Source: Amborella trichopoda (taxonomy: Eukaryota; Streptophyta; Magnoliopsida; Amborellales; Amborellaceae). From it: a DNA stretch of 64,000 bases. The stretch is from NCBI RefSeq assembly GCF_000471905.2, contig NW_006500104.1, positions 4,006,722-4,070,721 on the forward strand, written 5' to 3'. This document shows, in pieces, positions 13,175-24,711 of the stretch (its first letter is position 1; each line of letters begins with the position of its first letter). Under the pieces are notes generated by a model. That model was not told the DNA's origin, did not search any database, and was given only the letters and a program-made list of their open reading frames with translations. The translations under genes were made by a program, and so were the position numbers.

Positions 13175-13522
13175 AGAGAATTAGAGATACAGAAAGAGGG
13201 GACTCACAAAGCAATCATCATCAATGGTGAATATGTACTTCTTCTTCGAAACCATGTATCCGAAGCATCGACAGGCCGAATCCTTGAAAGAGATACAAGA
13301 GGCCTTTGGACCCAAAATCTTGTTGATATCATTCCTGTTATAGAGTTCATAATCAAACCCTTCGGGGACCTTGATAACCTTTGTTGGGTCCCCATCTTGG
13401 ACTATGATGAGGTGATATGGCTGAAGAAAAGGCCTCCACATCTCAAGAAAGTCGAGGTTCCTTATGGTGGGTATCACAATGTCGAGCTCATCTTTGAGGA
13501 TGGGAGTTGCAGAGGTCGCCAT
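9756..13522 (-). CDS. RGP: UDP-arabinopyranose mutase / reversibly glycosylated polypeptide
   Basis: Converts UDP-arabinopyranose to UDP-arabinofuranose for cell-wall arabinan and arabinogalactan synthesis; family members act at the cytosolic face of the Golgi, usually as complexes. Exons on the minus strand: 13522-13208 (ATG at 13522), 11159-10909, 10747-10579, 10103-9756 (TAG at 9758-9756). Sizes 315, 251, 169 and 348 give 1,083 bp, or 360 residues, the usual family length. The start [20 protein letters not shown] matches the family N-terminus. The DDD metal-binding triad lies at residues 101-103. A conserved Arg at about 156 (in SLREG) corresponds to the reported self-glycosylation site. 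Exon 4 has the family's [10 protein letters not shown] near the C-terminus, followed by a ~20-residue Ser/Pro/Lys tail. The donor of exon 3 is GTCTGT, weaker than the others. Intron 1 is 2,048 bp. No lesions are seen. Confidence 0.95.
10863..10901. repeat. CT-AT-AG hairpin microsatellite in mutase intron 2
   Basis: A (ct)n tract, a short (at)n centre and a (ag)n tract form a near-perfect palindrome that starts 7 nt downstream (minus strand) of the exon-2 donor. In RNA it could fold into a hairpin beside the 5' splice site. Confidence 0.8.
11295..11359. repeat. ~29-30-bp tandem duplication in mutase intron 1
   Basis: The segment tagcatatgagaaataaact plus its following bases occurs twice back to back with no obvious mismatch. 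Confidence 0.85.
13033..13175. repeat. Perfect 60-bp tandem duplication followed by (GA)n in mutase intron 1
   Basis: The block starting ataacgccagatatagagat is present at 13033-13092 and again at 13093-13152, identical over 60 bp. It runs into a long (ga)n/g8 tract ending about 32 nt from the exon-1 donor. The identity suggests a recent duplication. Confidence 0.92.
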
Positions 13523-13920
13523 TGATGCAAAAGATCAAAGTTTTCAAAACAAAAGAAATGCAGTTTGCGGTGGAGAGAGAGGGGGGAGGGAGGGGGATAT
13601 ATCGAGGTGTCTAGAGAGAGAAAGAGGGCATTGTGGTCTAGAGAGAGAGGGAGGCCGGGTGGGTCCAGACTCCGGAGAAAGGTGGGTCTAGAGAGAGAAA
13701 GTGGCGAGGTCTAGGTAGAAGGTGGACCTTGCATGTGAGCGTAGTACGAGATGCATGAAGCAAGGGAGACGAAGGGTCCAGGAGTGTGAAAGGGAGAGAA
13801 ACCTCTGCTCTAGAGAGACAAAGTAGAGAGAGAAAGGTGGGGTCTACTCTAGAGAGAGAAATTAGAGAGAGAAAGGTGGATTTAGACAGAGAGAGAGGGC
13901 CATACATGTGCTCATGCGAG
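13523..13920 (-). promoter_or_regulatory. GA-rich 5' flank of the mutase gene
   Basis: The 400 bp upstream of the mutase ATG are a degenerate GA minisatellite. Variants of gtctagagagagaaaggtgg recur with spacing of roughly 40-60 bp. On the coding strand this is a CT-rich leader/promoter. (GA)n/(CT)n elements near transcription starts are common in plants, but no clear TATA box was found, so promoter function is inferred from position only. Confidence 0.5.
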
Positions 13921-14064
13921 AAGCCATCTTACCCGATGCGCAAGCCTCGTGTTTGTTTTCCCCAAATTGTGTATTGGTGTACCCAACTTCTCTCTCTCTC
14001 TTCATGGGGTTTGTGATTAAACTTACCAACCCTAAAGAAAAAGCATATAATGAGGTTATCTAGC

Positions 14065-14250
14065 TTGTGTGAAATGCGTTCACAATTACATAAAATTTGA
14101 AGGTTGTATTTATTTTATTGATCGAGCTAAAAGATAATTTTTTTTTTTTTAACTTTATGACACACCCAAGCTATCATATTTTATATCAAATGGTTGTAAG
14201 TAATTGTGACCTCCCTGTATTAAAAGTAAATAGTTTCATTGTATACAATC
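14065..14250. mobile_element. Degraded MITE of family A
   Basis: The right half is recognisable: gtaagtaattgtgacctccc and the terminus tttcattgtatacaat. The left half is strongly decayed. Confidence 0.5.
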
Positions 14251-14280
14251 TCTCTTCTAAAACTTTATATACCCGACCAG

Positions 14281-14775
14281 GGATTTGAGGTGTAGACCTG
14301 ATGGATCCACCCGACCTTGAGGTGGGTCTGGGTATGGGTCTAAATATTGGACCCAATAGGTAGAGTCCGAGTCCAATTGAGCCCAGTAATATTTTTTGAG
14401 TCCCAATACATGAAGTATATATATATATATATATAGGATTGTCTATGAATATATTATTTATCTTTTATACATGGATGTCACAATCATTCTCACTCATTAG
14501 ATGTCAAATTGGATAGCTTGAGGTGAGTCACTAAATCTGAAAATTTTTTGATTGGAATTTTATGTCTATACAATGACACTCTTACAAACGCCCATTTTAC
14601 AATTTAAAGGACAAGAATAGTTGTGACCTCTATGTACAAAGATAAATGGTCTCTTTGTAGACAATTACATTTAGTTAAATACATATTTTTATATTTGGGT
14701 CGAGTTGGATCTGATCCAAGTCCCATGCTATATTTTTTTGACTTCAGGCAGACTTATTACCAACCCCGATAGATG
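14281..14775. mobile_element. Non-autonomous DNA element with a nested MITE
   Basis: Left arm 14281-14400 contains gggtctgggtatgggtct and similar 'gggtc' words. Right arm 14690-14775 is the inverted counterpart (tttgggtcgagttggatctg, ending ccaacccc). Similar arms occur at 24353-24500, 25618-25760 and 35573-36678. A family-A MITE (14436-14668) sits inside, so this element is the older one. Confidence 0.5.
14436..14668. mobile_element. MITE of family A
   Basis: A ~233-bp element. The left end gattgtctatgaatatatta and the reverse complement of the right end (gtaattgtctacaaagagac) form a long imperfect inverted repeat that goes on into the shared ggtcacaa block. Non-coding. Confidence 0.75.
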
Positions 14776-14985
14776 ATGCCAAAAGGTTCTTGTTTAGACC
14801 GTTGGGTCCTTTCTTATGGAACCAGTGTAGGAAAAATCGTATCGAAACAATTAGCCAAATATGGGGTCAGAAGTGGTTCAACCGGCTAAACTGGTAAACT
14901 GGCCCAACCAAACAAGTCCCAGATAGTAAAAAAAGTATCAGAACGCATAAAAAAAACCAAAAAAAAATCAAAGGCTATTTTTAAA

Positions 14986-15080
14986 GAATTGTATACTGTG
15001 ATACCATTTAGTTTTTGATACAAGAAAATCACAATCACTTTTAGCCATTTGATGTGAAATCTAACAAGGATCTAAAAATG
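14986..15080. mobile_element. Left half of a family-A MITE
   Basis: Begins attgtatactgtgataccat and holds the gatgtgaaatctaac block, then stops just before the family-B element at 15100. The right half is missing here; a similar right-half fragment lies near 16395-16475. Confidence 0.55.
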
Positions 15081-15099
15081 GTCTAGGTCTCTTTTATAA

Positions 15100-15420
15100 A
15101 GAAAAAGTTTATATGGAACTGAGGCTCTAAACAATCAAATTAAAGCCACAAAAATTTCACTTAAAAAAAGATTGTTTTGATCCTCAAATATCTTCAAATG
15201 ATCATCTTGACATTAAGATGCATGGACATTAGAAAAAAATGGATTTCAAGTTTTAGAAATAGTGCATCTCGCAAAGCATTTTTGAACTATCAATTTTCAA
15301 ATTTTCATAGATTTGCTCCATCTACATTATTTTTTCTGTATTGAAACGGCTTTTCTTGACACTAGTTGAAAGTGCACTTTACTTTCATTGTTTAGAGCCT
15401 AGGCTCCATACATAGCGCCC
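15100..15420. mobile_element. MITE of family B
   Basis: Matches the copy at 8797-9157 through most of its length: gaggctctaaacaatcaaat at the left, a match to gcatctcgcaaagcattttt in the middle, gattgtttagagcctaggctc-like right end. Confidence 0.75.
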
Positions 15421-15904
15421 CCTTCTACAATGGGTACTTGTATTTATCAATTTATATTATTTTAGTTTGATCTTTTTAGCTCGAATCTTTTGTTTCATTA
15501 TAAAGTTGTGGTTCGTGGAAGTCCGCCGAAAGCTCAATTTCTTCTTCAATATTGAATCCAATTTGGTTCAAATGAATCGTGTCCATTCTCTCTACAATAA
15601 TAGTGCTCCAATTTAATGGATCTATACTGATTAATATAGATCTGGCCCAAAATAAGGCTTGGGTTTAAGGTTTCTTGATAAATACTATTTTAAGAAAACA
15701 TTATAATTAAATTGTTTGATTTTTTTAGGGGTTTTATTTGATAAACTGTTGGCAAAGATTAATGCTAATACTTTATTTTATTTTATTGATTTGTTTTTTA
15801 TATCTTTATGCTTGGTTTTTACTTTTTAGGAAAAAAAGTTTGCATTTTTTAAAGAAATAATTTTTTTACGTTATAATGTTAAAAGTTGTTAGGGGTTTTT
15901 ATTT

Positions 15905-16105
15905 AGAGTAATGATCTTATGAGACCCTCCTACACCTATGTGTGTAGGATTTCAAAAGATCACCATTAAATTTGGCACATATTTCTAAAAAAGTTATCAC
16001 ATGGGTGTGAGACTTGATTTTTCTAGATATTGGTACCAAATTTAATGGTGATCATTTGGGGTCTTACGTACATGAGTTTGTGAGGGTCTCATAGGTCATT
16101 ACTCT
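15905..16105. mobile_element. Hairpin MITE of family E
   Basis: A ~200-bp element that is almost one hairpin. The left agagtaatgatcttatgaga is matched in reverse by gtctcataggtcattactct at the right, and both arms carry gatcaccattaaatttgg or its complement. A second copy is at 50191-50375 and a fragment at 63205-63300. Non-coding. Confidence 0.8.
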
Positions 16106-16589
16106 TTTATTTATAGAGACCATTTTATTTATTTTGATTTTTTTATTTATATTAAAATCATTATTGTTACATTAAAATTATTATTATTACAATTTATAAT
16201 ATATTTATAAGTTATAATAGGCTAAAAAATAGTGAGGAGTAAGCCCAAAAAGATATGGTTGGAAGTAGTGATAAAAGATATAGGGACGTTTGGCACTGAG
16301 GATATGATATTTGATTGAGCTAAATTACAGACCATGATTCGTATAGGCAACCCCAAATAGTTAGAACAAAGCTACGATGATGATGATGATTTATAGTTTG
16401 AAATTTGATTTTGACAAAAAAGATTGAGACTTCCTTTTCTTAAAAGTAAATTGTCTCTTTGTATACTTTTTCATAAAATATATAGCTTTTAACTATCAAT
16501 AATTATTTTTTAATTGCAATATCTATTTTAAAGAATATATTAATTTATTTATAGAAATACTATCTTATAAAATTGTAATTGCTATATAG
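16106..16589. other. AT-rich intergenic stretch
   Basis: No gene seen. A fragment near 16395-16475 resembles the right end of a family-A MITE (aaagtaaattgtctctttgt-like). A short (gat)n run is at 16376-16391. Confidence 0.5.
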
Positions 16590-16795
16590 GATTGTATACT
16601 ATGTGACAATTCTTTTTTGTTACGAGAAGGTCACACGTTTTCTTTCATTGGATGTGAAATCTAACAAATTAAAATGTATCGCAGCTCTTTGTGCTCAATT
16701 AGCGACACATCACTACCCATCCGATTTTACATTTAATAGTTGACAATGATTGTGACATTCTTGTATCAAAAGTAAATGTTCTCATTATATACATT
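16590..16795. mobile_element. MITE of family A
   Basis: Left end attgtatactatgtgacaat and right end gttctcattatatacat form the family inverted repeat, with the conserved inner ggatgtgaaatctaac and its inverted partner. Confidence 0.7.
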
Positions 16796-17870
16796 TCGTT
16801 AATATATCTGTAATAGTAAAATGTAATAATTTTTTTATAAGGTACTATCTTGTAACTTTTAATTATTATATTGTTCAAAATAAAGTGTATAAAATCTTAA
16901 ATATTAATATATTTGGTAATTATAATATTTATTCCAAAAGCTTCTATTATTTTTTCAAAAATTTAAACGAAGTACTAACTTGAAATGCTTTAAATATGAT
17001 GTGAATGTAAATAGTCAATCGACACTTAGATAGATAGGAAGCAACCTGTCAATATTTATATATTTTTATAAAATAATGAAAATTCATGATGCACTACCTC
17101 AACTTTTTTAGAAACCAAAAAAAATATTTATAATAATATTTATAAAAATTTTAAATGCTGGATTAGCCCGATCTTGCAGATCAAACGATCTCGGTTGCCG
17201 ATTCAAACTGGTTTTTCGGACGGCCTACCTGCTTGGCTGATGTGGGTTTTCAAATACTGGGTAACACAATAAGCTTCATCCGACGTAAAAAAAAAAAAAA
17301 AAGAAGGAAAAAAAAAGAAACAAAATAAAAAATATAAGTTTCTTCCTACTCACGTAATGACCTCACTACATTTCTTCTATCTCACTGAAGTTTACCTGGG
17401 AGTTTGTAAATATCATCTTTCATATATGACCTTTTTCTAGCATTCCTGCATGGGTTTATGTTTTCTTTTAGGATGCTATTTCAAATTGTCCATATCATCT
17501 CTCTCATGACCCAAATATCATGAGGACGTTTCCTTTGTCCCCTGATTTTGTTCTTACAATACGATCCAAATTAGAGTGGGCAGAAACATATTCCAAAGTT
17601 TTTATTTTTGACTTTCTTTTAAAATTAAATGGTCAGGAGGAATTGGATATGGCTCCTATGTTAACTCAATAAATCTCAAATCTGTTTACTTACAAATCTT
17701 ACCCACAAAGGTACATGTGAAGAAGAGGTCATAATGCTATTCAATCACAACTTTATATTAGAAGTCTGTATTGTAACAAAACGTAATACCATTTTTGCAC
17801 TTGTATTTGGTGGTTACCCGCTTTTGATAACCTACCCAAACCATGATCCCCTATGGGGTATTAGTTTTGG
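16796..17870. other. AT-rich intergenic stretch
   Basis: No gene or clear element is supported. 17160-17260 contains a GC-richer word set (gcccgatcttgcagatcaaac and neighbours) vaguely like the arms near 14850 and 61660. A poly-A run is at 17287-17302. Confidence 0.5.
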
Positions 17871-18347
17871 CAAGGTTTCTATGCTTTTTCTACTTCATAA
17901 AATTTATATACTTCCCCCTATCCAACCGTCCATTTTAAATGGATGGCTGAAATAGCCCAATCACAATGTCACGTCTTTACAAAATTTTTGACATCAAAAT
18001 TTTGGGAGTCCACTCCTCTCTTAAACTCACACTTGTAAAAAATATAAAATAAATATTTCTAATAAAATAAAATAACTAAAATACTTTTGAAAGTTTCAAG
18101 AGTTAATTTGATCGTTATATTTTATCAAAAAAATATTTTTAATATTTTTTTAGATGCGCCCATTGAGAAGATAACATGTACCAAATTTTATATTTATACA
18201 ATTTGTAGAAAAAAATTTAAAATAAAATACTATTAGGCATCGGATCTAGATCAAATGGTCAGTTGGCTCACTTGATCTAAATTAGATGGTTGGATGGGGC
18301 AAAATATATATCTTCTATAATGTAGGGGAAGTACAATAACCTTTCCC
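17871..18347. mobile_element. MITE of family C
   Basis: A ~480-bp non-coding element. Left end caaggtttctatgctttttc and right end ggggaagtacaataaccttt form an imperfect inverted repeat. The outer motif atccaaccgtccattttaaa and the inner gcgcccattgagaagataac-type block are shared with copies at 34981-35475 and 47292-47843. Confidence 0.7.
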
Positions 18348-18825
18348 ATCAGTTTTTTCCATGTTGCCTCAAGTTGTTCATTTTTTGTACCATTTCTAAT
18401 AACTTTCTAAGTGCTTTTTGAGGCAATTTCCCCATATTCATTAGGTGCCAAGAGAGCTTATCTTCACCCGATCCTAATAATACGTAGCCTTTTCTAAGAT
18501 GGAAACTGTTCAATGAGTCAGCGGACGCAAAATCTATTAATAAGATATGGATGGTGCATAAAAATATTAAAAAAGGGAATATTTTTAATTTTAAAGTATA
18601 TTTTTATTTTTCATATTTATGATCATTTTGCCCTAGATGATGAATGTACAAAAAAAGCAAATTAGAAAAAAATAATAATCTAAAATGAATTCTAGTGGAC
18701 GGGGTGCATATGTACATATGAGTCGGCCGACTCATAAAAAACCCCATCCTTCTAAGCTTAGCTTCCAATACAATAATCATTGGGATTGTTTACAAAGAGA
18801 CTATCTATCTTTTGTACATGGAGGT

Positions 18826-18881
18826 TGAAAGAAGCAAAAAAAAAAATTATATACTCCGGCTAGATCACACGTGTCCTTCTT
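18826..18881 (+). repeat. 5' LTR of the short-LTR element
   Basis: 56 bp starting tgaaagaagc, with poly-A, then tatactccggctagatcaca. It pairs with 23205-23260 at most positions. Its last bases (ccttct) have drifted from the cctttca of the 3' LTR. Confidence 0.8.
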
Positions 18882-18885
18882 TAAT

Positions 18886-18898
18886 TGGTATCAGAGCT
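18886..18898 (+). promoter_or_regulatory. Primer-binding site (initiator Met-tRNA type)
   Basis: TGGTATCAGAGCT, the common plant Copia-type primer site, lies 4 bp after the 5' LTR. Confidence 0.85.
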
Positions 18899-21800
18899 AT
18901 TGATAATTGTTATCATTAGTAGTCTTTTATCATTATTCGAGTCTAGATCTAGCTTGGGAATGAGATATAAGAAAGCTAATGACTTTTGTGGTCAAGTAAT
19001 ACGCCTCCGGTGGAGAATTGTTGGAATATTCAAACACCGAAAAAATACTTTGTAGAATAAGTATTTTGTGTTATTTTGGAGTAGCGATATGCAGAAGATA
19101 GTGGAATATTTTTCAATTGCATATTTTAATGATAATATGTGGTTTTGAGAGTAAGATCTGTCTGCAAAATTTTAGTGGGAGATCCTAGCGGAATTGAGAG
19201 TTATAAACGCATGAATGAAGGGTGTCAGTTCTGACCTTGCAAACTTCAGGAATTGTTTATTGAGTTCCATGATTTTTTTACACCAATTATATGATTTTTA
19301 GTTTAAGCTGAAACTTGTCTATATCTTATAAAATTGAGTCTACTTTTTTAAAAAATAGTTTCATCAATAAATTCTTTGTGGTTTGAAATATATGATCAAT
19401 TTATTGAAGGGTTCGCAAGTGCTGTTTTCTGCAATGAAAGTTGTTTCAATGACTTAGAAGTTATGATTTTATTTCTATTGTTAACAGAATATTCTATGGC
19501 CCACACTAAGCTTTTAATTTTCATTGAGACATAAATAATTATATTTATTATGCCTATTTAATAGAGTGATATGATACTTGTAGAAACATATGTGTTACCA
19601 TTTTGTGTCTACTTTCAAACAAAATTAGTTTGAAAATGAAACTCCTTGAGGGTAGAGAGAAAATACAATTTTACTAGATAGTATCCATCATAGAATTATG
19701 CAGTATGATTTATTTTGTGACATGAATGTCACTTACTTATTTCTTTGAAGAAAAGCATTATTTGGGATTTACACCATAATTTTGTGCTTTGATTTTCACT
19801 CTAGTTTCAACAAAAAATATTTTAGGAAGAAATCTTTTGTGAATTGAGAAAAATAAATATTTTATTGAGAGATGTGCAACCTGATTTTTTACTGAGAAAA
19901 TTGTATTGTGACGTGGATGCCACTAAATCATAGACCCATTACATAGTGTGATTTAGGGATGGAACTGATCACTATTTTCTATTTTTGAGTCTATTTCAAT
20001 TTTCAATAGGATTTAGAGATAAACTCTTTATAAGTTGAGAGATATCCTATTTTTATCATGAGTTACTCATGTTCTATTCTGAGGTAAATTAAAAAATGTG
20101 GCATGTTAAGGCACATCTTTGGATTCCTCATAATGGAGATATTTTTAAGGCTCATTTAAAAGTTTTATAATGTGTCATGAGTATGATTTACAATAGTAAA
20201 ACTTCAGAGAGAGATAATACAGAGTTGGCGAGATATAACACTCAATGTAAATAATGTTCGATTTGGAAATAATAAAAAGAAGAAGAAACACAATACTTAT
20301 AAAAGCATATTGGTTTATTCGAAATGAATGGATATATAGAGAGACTGGGTGACATCATAAAAACTCTAAAGATCAGTGGGAGAATCAAATTTGTAATATT
20401 TGGAATGTTGGGTTAAAGAAAAGTATTTCTTCATGGTGTAGGAAAAGGAGAATCCAAGCGTCGAAGAGATGGACACTTCGTGATATGTGAAACCGATGAC
20501 CAATCAATTCTCCATCAGTTGTATGCTCTTCCAAGACCACAAAAGCTGGTCAATAAGAAAAATAAAAAAAACAAGAATCTTAGGTACCGCACTATATGGT
20601 TTTTAGGTATGAAATCTATATTAATTTACATGGTAAGGTCATATAGGAAAATATGATTCAGTAACCCTTTGATTTTATGTTTCATATACTTCTTTGGCTA
20701 TGTTTTGGCTATTTCTTTTTTGTATATATATGGAGAGTATGGACATTATGTGATAGGTGTTAACAAATTTGAAAGAGCCGGTTTATGAATACTTTATGTT
20801 TTTGTGCCTCTTTGTGCTTGAGTATGAACTACTTAATGTAGTTATACACATGGAGATGTGATTTAATCAAGGGCTTTGAGTCTAAGTATGAAACACGAAT
20901 GATGAGTATGACTTATTCAAATATGTAACTCCGAAGGGAGTATTGAGATGAAACTCAATCTTAGTGACCATCCTCCCAATAATGTGAAGTAATATGACAA
21001 GTTCCATGTGATGATGATCTCTTGATAAAGTCTCCATGTTTGTTAAAAAGAAGTATTTTGTCAGGTTTGAATAACTATTCTTTAGTCATATTTTATTTTG
21101 GATAAAATTATAAGATGATCTTTATGATTTGTTTTATGACTGTAGACATGGCTTGGTAGGTAATTAAAGGTGAATGCGGTAAAATGATTTTTGAAGACTA
21201 AGCATGTATTTTAAAGTTAAATTGGATGTTTTGAGAAAAACCTAAGTCTATGAATATGTTTTTGAGAAGTCCCCATTGCCTTGTAAAGTCCACTAAGTCT
21301 TTATGGAAAATCATTTTAAACCACCACACTAATATCTAACTATTGTTTGTGAATGTATATATACCAAATAAATAACCTTTATTTTTTTTTAATTAAAGAG
21401 AAAAACATTGAAACTTGGAGGTATTTATAAACTTAGGAGGAAACTGTCGTTTATTCATGCACTGGTTTTTAAATACCCATATGCCCGGATGAGAGCCGAG
21501 GCACTTTATGTGACCTTTATGTGTGATGAATAATCTATAGAGACAGGACTAAAACCTCATCGTTATATCATCACACATATACATAAATAACCATACTGAG
21601 ATAATAATCCATCATTGAGGGTGAAACATGTACATGTGCGAAAGATTACCCTTATGCACCATAGAGTCATGGTTGTAACATGGTCTAGAAGATCATGATT
21701 TATCTCTAAGGGAGAGCTTGAAATCCACAGATTGGGATTACATCCCCTAGCCAATTGATTGACTTTGGTGGTCCAATCATGAGCCCCTGCAGTGGACTGT

Positions 21801-23190
21801 ACGTCATGAGAACTGTTGGGTCAATTTTGGATTGTAGTCCACAGTAGTGCACATTTATTCCTAGAACATATGGATCCTTTTCCCATCATAATATTTAATT
21901 TTGTTTATTTTAATAATATATATTTTTATAATTTTTTAAATCTCTGGATATTTTATTTATCAAATTTGAATTTATAAAAATAGAGATATTGACTTAAATA
22001 TTCAAATAATAATTTTATAATTTTCTAAAAAATAAAAATATTATAATTGAATGGGAGACCCATTAAGCTTTTTGGGCCCACCATAGCAAATTAGGTAGGG
22101 GCCATTATATGCCACAAAGGGTAGCATGCCCACCTAAGTAACTTGTCATTTCTGAAGAGCAGAAGCTCTTGTCTTGTGGGATAAGAAAGCTGCATTTGAT
22201 AAGTTTGAGCCTTGTAGAGATTTTGAATCATATTTGTAGTATGTGTAAGAAGGCTTGAGTATAAATTAGAAAGAATAATACTACCATATATTAATTCTTA
22301 TTTGAATTAATTGATGGGAAAATAGTTTAAAAAGTAGGGGATAATCGTTCTAGCATCTCCATATGTTGTTAATGGTCCATCTATGGAATGGGCAGCTTAC
22401 ATCTCTCACCTACAAGTCACCCAAGATCAATGTTACATATTCAATCTCAAATGAAAGGTAAGCTAAGAAAAACCTTAAAAAACCCTAATCTTGTTCAAAT
22501 GGATTGTCTCTATCGAAAATCTTTACACCATATCTTTCTATCTCTCTCTCTCTCTCTCTTAACATAACAAAAGGGGCACACCCCACTTAGAATATATATA
22601 TCTCTCTCTTAAGAAAGTTTTCTCTTTCTCATGAAAGCCCAAAGGGGGCACACACACTCTCTCATCTTTAAGATCTCTCTCCCACATTGTAAAAGAACTT
22701 AAGGGGTTTAGGCTATTGAGAGTTGTCATCTCTATCATGATGTCATCTTTCTTTGGGGTATTAGAATATAGGGTTTTGGTAAAAAAGAAAAACATATATC
22801 TCAAACTAGGTTACTAAGAGGATTCACTTAGGGTTTGAGTTTTGTAATCAAAGGGGTTCATGTTCTATTGGTATGACTTGTCCAAACTTGTTTTCCCAGT
22901 TGAAATTTTGAAGGTTGACCATTAGATCTTGCGCCTTCGGAAGGTAGTGACTCGGTGTGGAGTGTAAGAAACTCGATTGAGGTAATCTCCAACACTTTCT
23001 TTTGTTTCTTCAATATTTATTCATTATATCTTTTATTTCCATGCATAAGTTATGTTTTTTATTTGTTAATAAAAAAAGATACGGTTTTGAAATGGCTTCA
23101 AGTTCTTGAGATCATGCTTTTATTTTATTTTATTTTATTTGAAGTTGTTATATTGTAAAAAGACTTCTTGTGAGTGATCTAGACCATATA

Positions 23191-23204
23191 GAAAAGAAAA
23201 GAAT
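23191..23204 (+). promoter_or_regulatory. Polypurine tract
   Basis: gaaaagaaaagaat directly before the 3' LTR; expected plus-strand primer for reverse transcription. Confidence 0.7.
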
Positions 23205-23260
23205 TGAAAAAGAAAGAAAAAATTATTATATACTCCAGCTATATCACACGTGTCCTTTCA
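23205..23260 (+). repeat. 3' LTR of the short-LTR element
   Basis: 56 bp starting tgaaaaagaa and ending cgtgtcctttca, followed by the GAGGT target duplication at 23261-23265. Confidence 0.85.
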
Positions 23261-23455
23261 GAGGTCACAATCATTCCCACTTATTAGATGTCAAATTTGA
23301 TGGCTTCTGTGAGTCATGAAATTAGAGAATTTTTTTTGAGGAACTTTGTGTCTATTCAATCTTACAACCACTCGTTTTGAAATTTAAGGGACAAAAATTA
23401 TTAAGACCTCCATGTATAAAAGATAAATGATCACTTTATAGATAATCACATAATT

Positions 23456-24352
23456 ACCTCCTATTTGTAAAAAGAGTACGTCATTACGTCATTGTGCATC
23501 CCCATCTGAAAATGATTGAGAATGTTTCTTATCCTCCTTTTTTGTGCCCATCATTATTCAAGAGTTTCGCATAGCTTCTCCAAACATAACTCATCATCAA
23601 TTCTGTTCATATTGATTGATTTTCTTTAGGAATTTCTATATAAGTTAAGTTAGAAAGGGCAAGCCAATAGCTGTAATCCTGTTTATACATAGTCTATCTT
23701 TCACTCTTTCTTTTTATAGAAAGTGCTCTGTTTGATAAAAATTTGGGCGGTTCTTGGATCTGGCTATCACACAATTCTCTAGAGTGGTTATACTAAGACA
23801 AATAATGGAATTACGGTTGTTTGGGTGTAGCGCTCAGGTCTAAATGAGGTCAAATTTGTTTTGAGTACGTATACTAGGTTTCTGTAGTAGTATACTATAT
23901 GTCTACTCCCTCGTGCAAAACACATATTTGGAAAGATTATTCTAGTTTAAAGTTATGTAAATCACATAAGAACTATTAGATGATTATTTTCAAAAGATAA
24001 AAATTGAATTTTGAGGTTTGTAATACTTAGATCTAGCTCTTCAAAATTTGGACAGTCTTTATTCAATCTTAAGGCATTATTTTTCCTAGTACATAGAGTT
24101 TATTTTAGAATTTGTTTTTTATTGAGATTAGTTTATGGGTTGTAGAAATTATATCCTCAAAATTTGAGATCTCAAATGTACTCATGGCATGTGTTATACC
24201 CAAGGGAGTAATTCGATACTACACTCCCACGGGACTAGGAAATCTTTTGGCTTTTGTGTTTTCATTTTTTTTTTTTAGCAAATTGAGATTACATGCATTT
24301 AAGACCTTAAGTGCGCTTATAATAAAAAAACACATAACCACGTTGCATGATA
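23456..24352. other. Intergenic, nothing recognised
   Basis: AT-rich sequence without a supported gene or repeat end. Open frames here are short and lack family resemblance. Confidence 0.5.
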
Positions 24353-24500
24353 TAGGGGTTGGCAATGGACCCGACGAGACCTAGGAATTGACGGGTAGAC
24401 CCGAACTTGGGTCCCAGTATGAGTCTAATTTTTGGATTGCACAGGTCTGGTCTAGGTCCAAACCCTGGATCTGTATACTATTATGGACCCGACCCATACC
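24353..24500. repeat. GGTTGGCAATGGACCCGA-type arm, copy 1
   Basis: A ~150-bp segment beginning ggggttggcaatggacccga and rich in 'gggtcc' words. A second copy in the same orientation is at 25618-25760. Both resemble the ends of the element at 35573-36678. They look like single ends of hAT-like elements. Confidence 0.5.
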
Positions 24501-24711
24501 GGTAAATCGTTGGAGATAAAATACTCAACTTTAAACCCTATTCTTTTAAGTGTATTAGAGATTGTATATAATAAGAAATTGTAGTCATATTTAGCCAATA
24601 AACGACAAATCTGACAACTTGAAATCTAATGGCGGGTGATTGTGATCTTGTTGCTAATAATACGAGTATATGACAGTAAAAAAAAGGCAAAAAGAAAAAA
24701 AGAAGGGAAAA

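Larger units (their letters stand above)
18826..23260 (+). mobile_element. LTR element with very short (56-bp) LTRs, no intact coding region
   Basis: A 4,435-bp element bounded by GAGGT at 18821-18825 and 23261-23265 (5-bp target duplication). Both LTRs begin TGAAA; the 3' one ends CTTTCA. The primer site TGGTATCAGAGCT (18886-18898) is the standard one complementary to initiator Met-tRNA, a few bases after the 5' LTR. A purine tract gaaaagaaaagaat precedes the 3' LTR. The ~4.3-kb interior has no frame longer than ~80 codons and no recognisable gag, integrase or RT, so it is non-autonomous or fully decayed. The last ~1.8 kb (about 21480 on) is also found, inverted, at 45076-47200. LTRs of 56 bp are far below the usual 100 bp to several kb of plant LTR elements. 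Confidence 0.85.
18784..23455. mobile_element. Family-A MITE split by an LTR element
   Basis: The left 42 bp (18784-18825, gattgtttacaaagagacta at its start) and the right part (23261-23455) make one family-A MITE when the LTR element 18826-23260 and one copy of GAGGT are left out. This fixes the order of insertion: MITE first, LTR element second. Confidence 0.8.

Noticed and set aside
18886-18898. Fragment of a tRNA gene
   Set aside because: The match is only the primer-binding site complementary to the tRNA 3' end; no cloverleaf surrounds it.
19012-19060. A further LTR start (ggtggagaattgttggaata) inside the short-LTR element
   Set aside because: It resembles a purine tract plus TGTTGG start, but no matching LTR end, second copy or target duplication was found.
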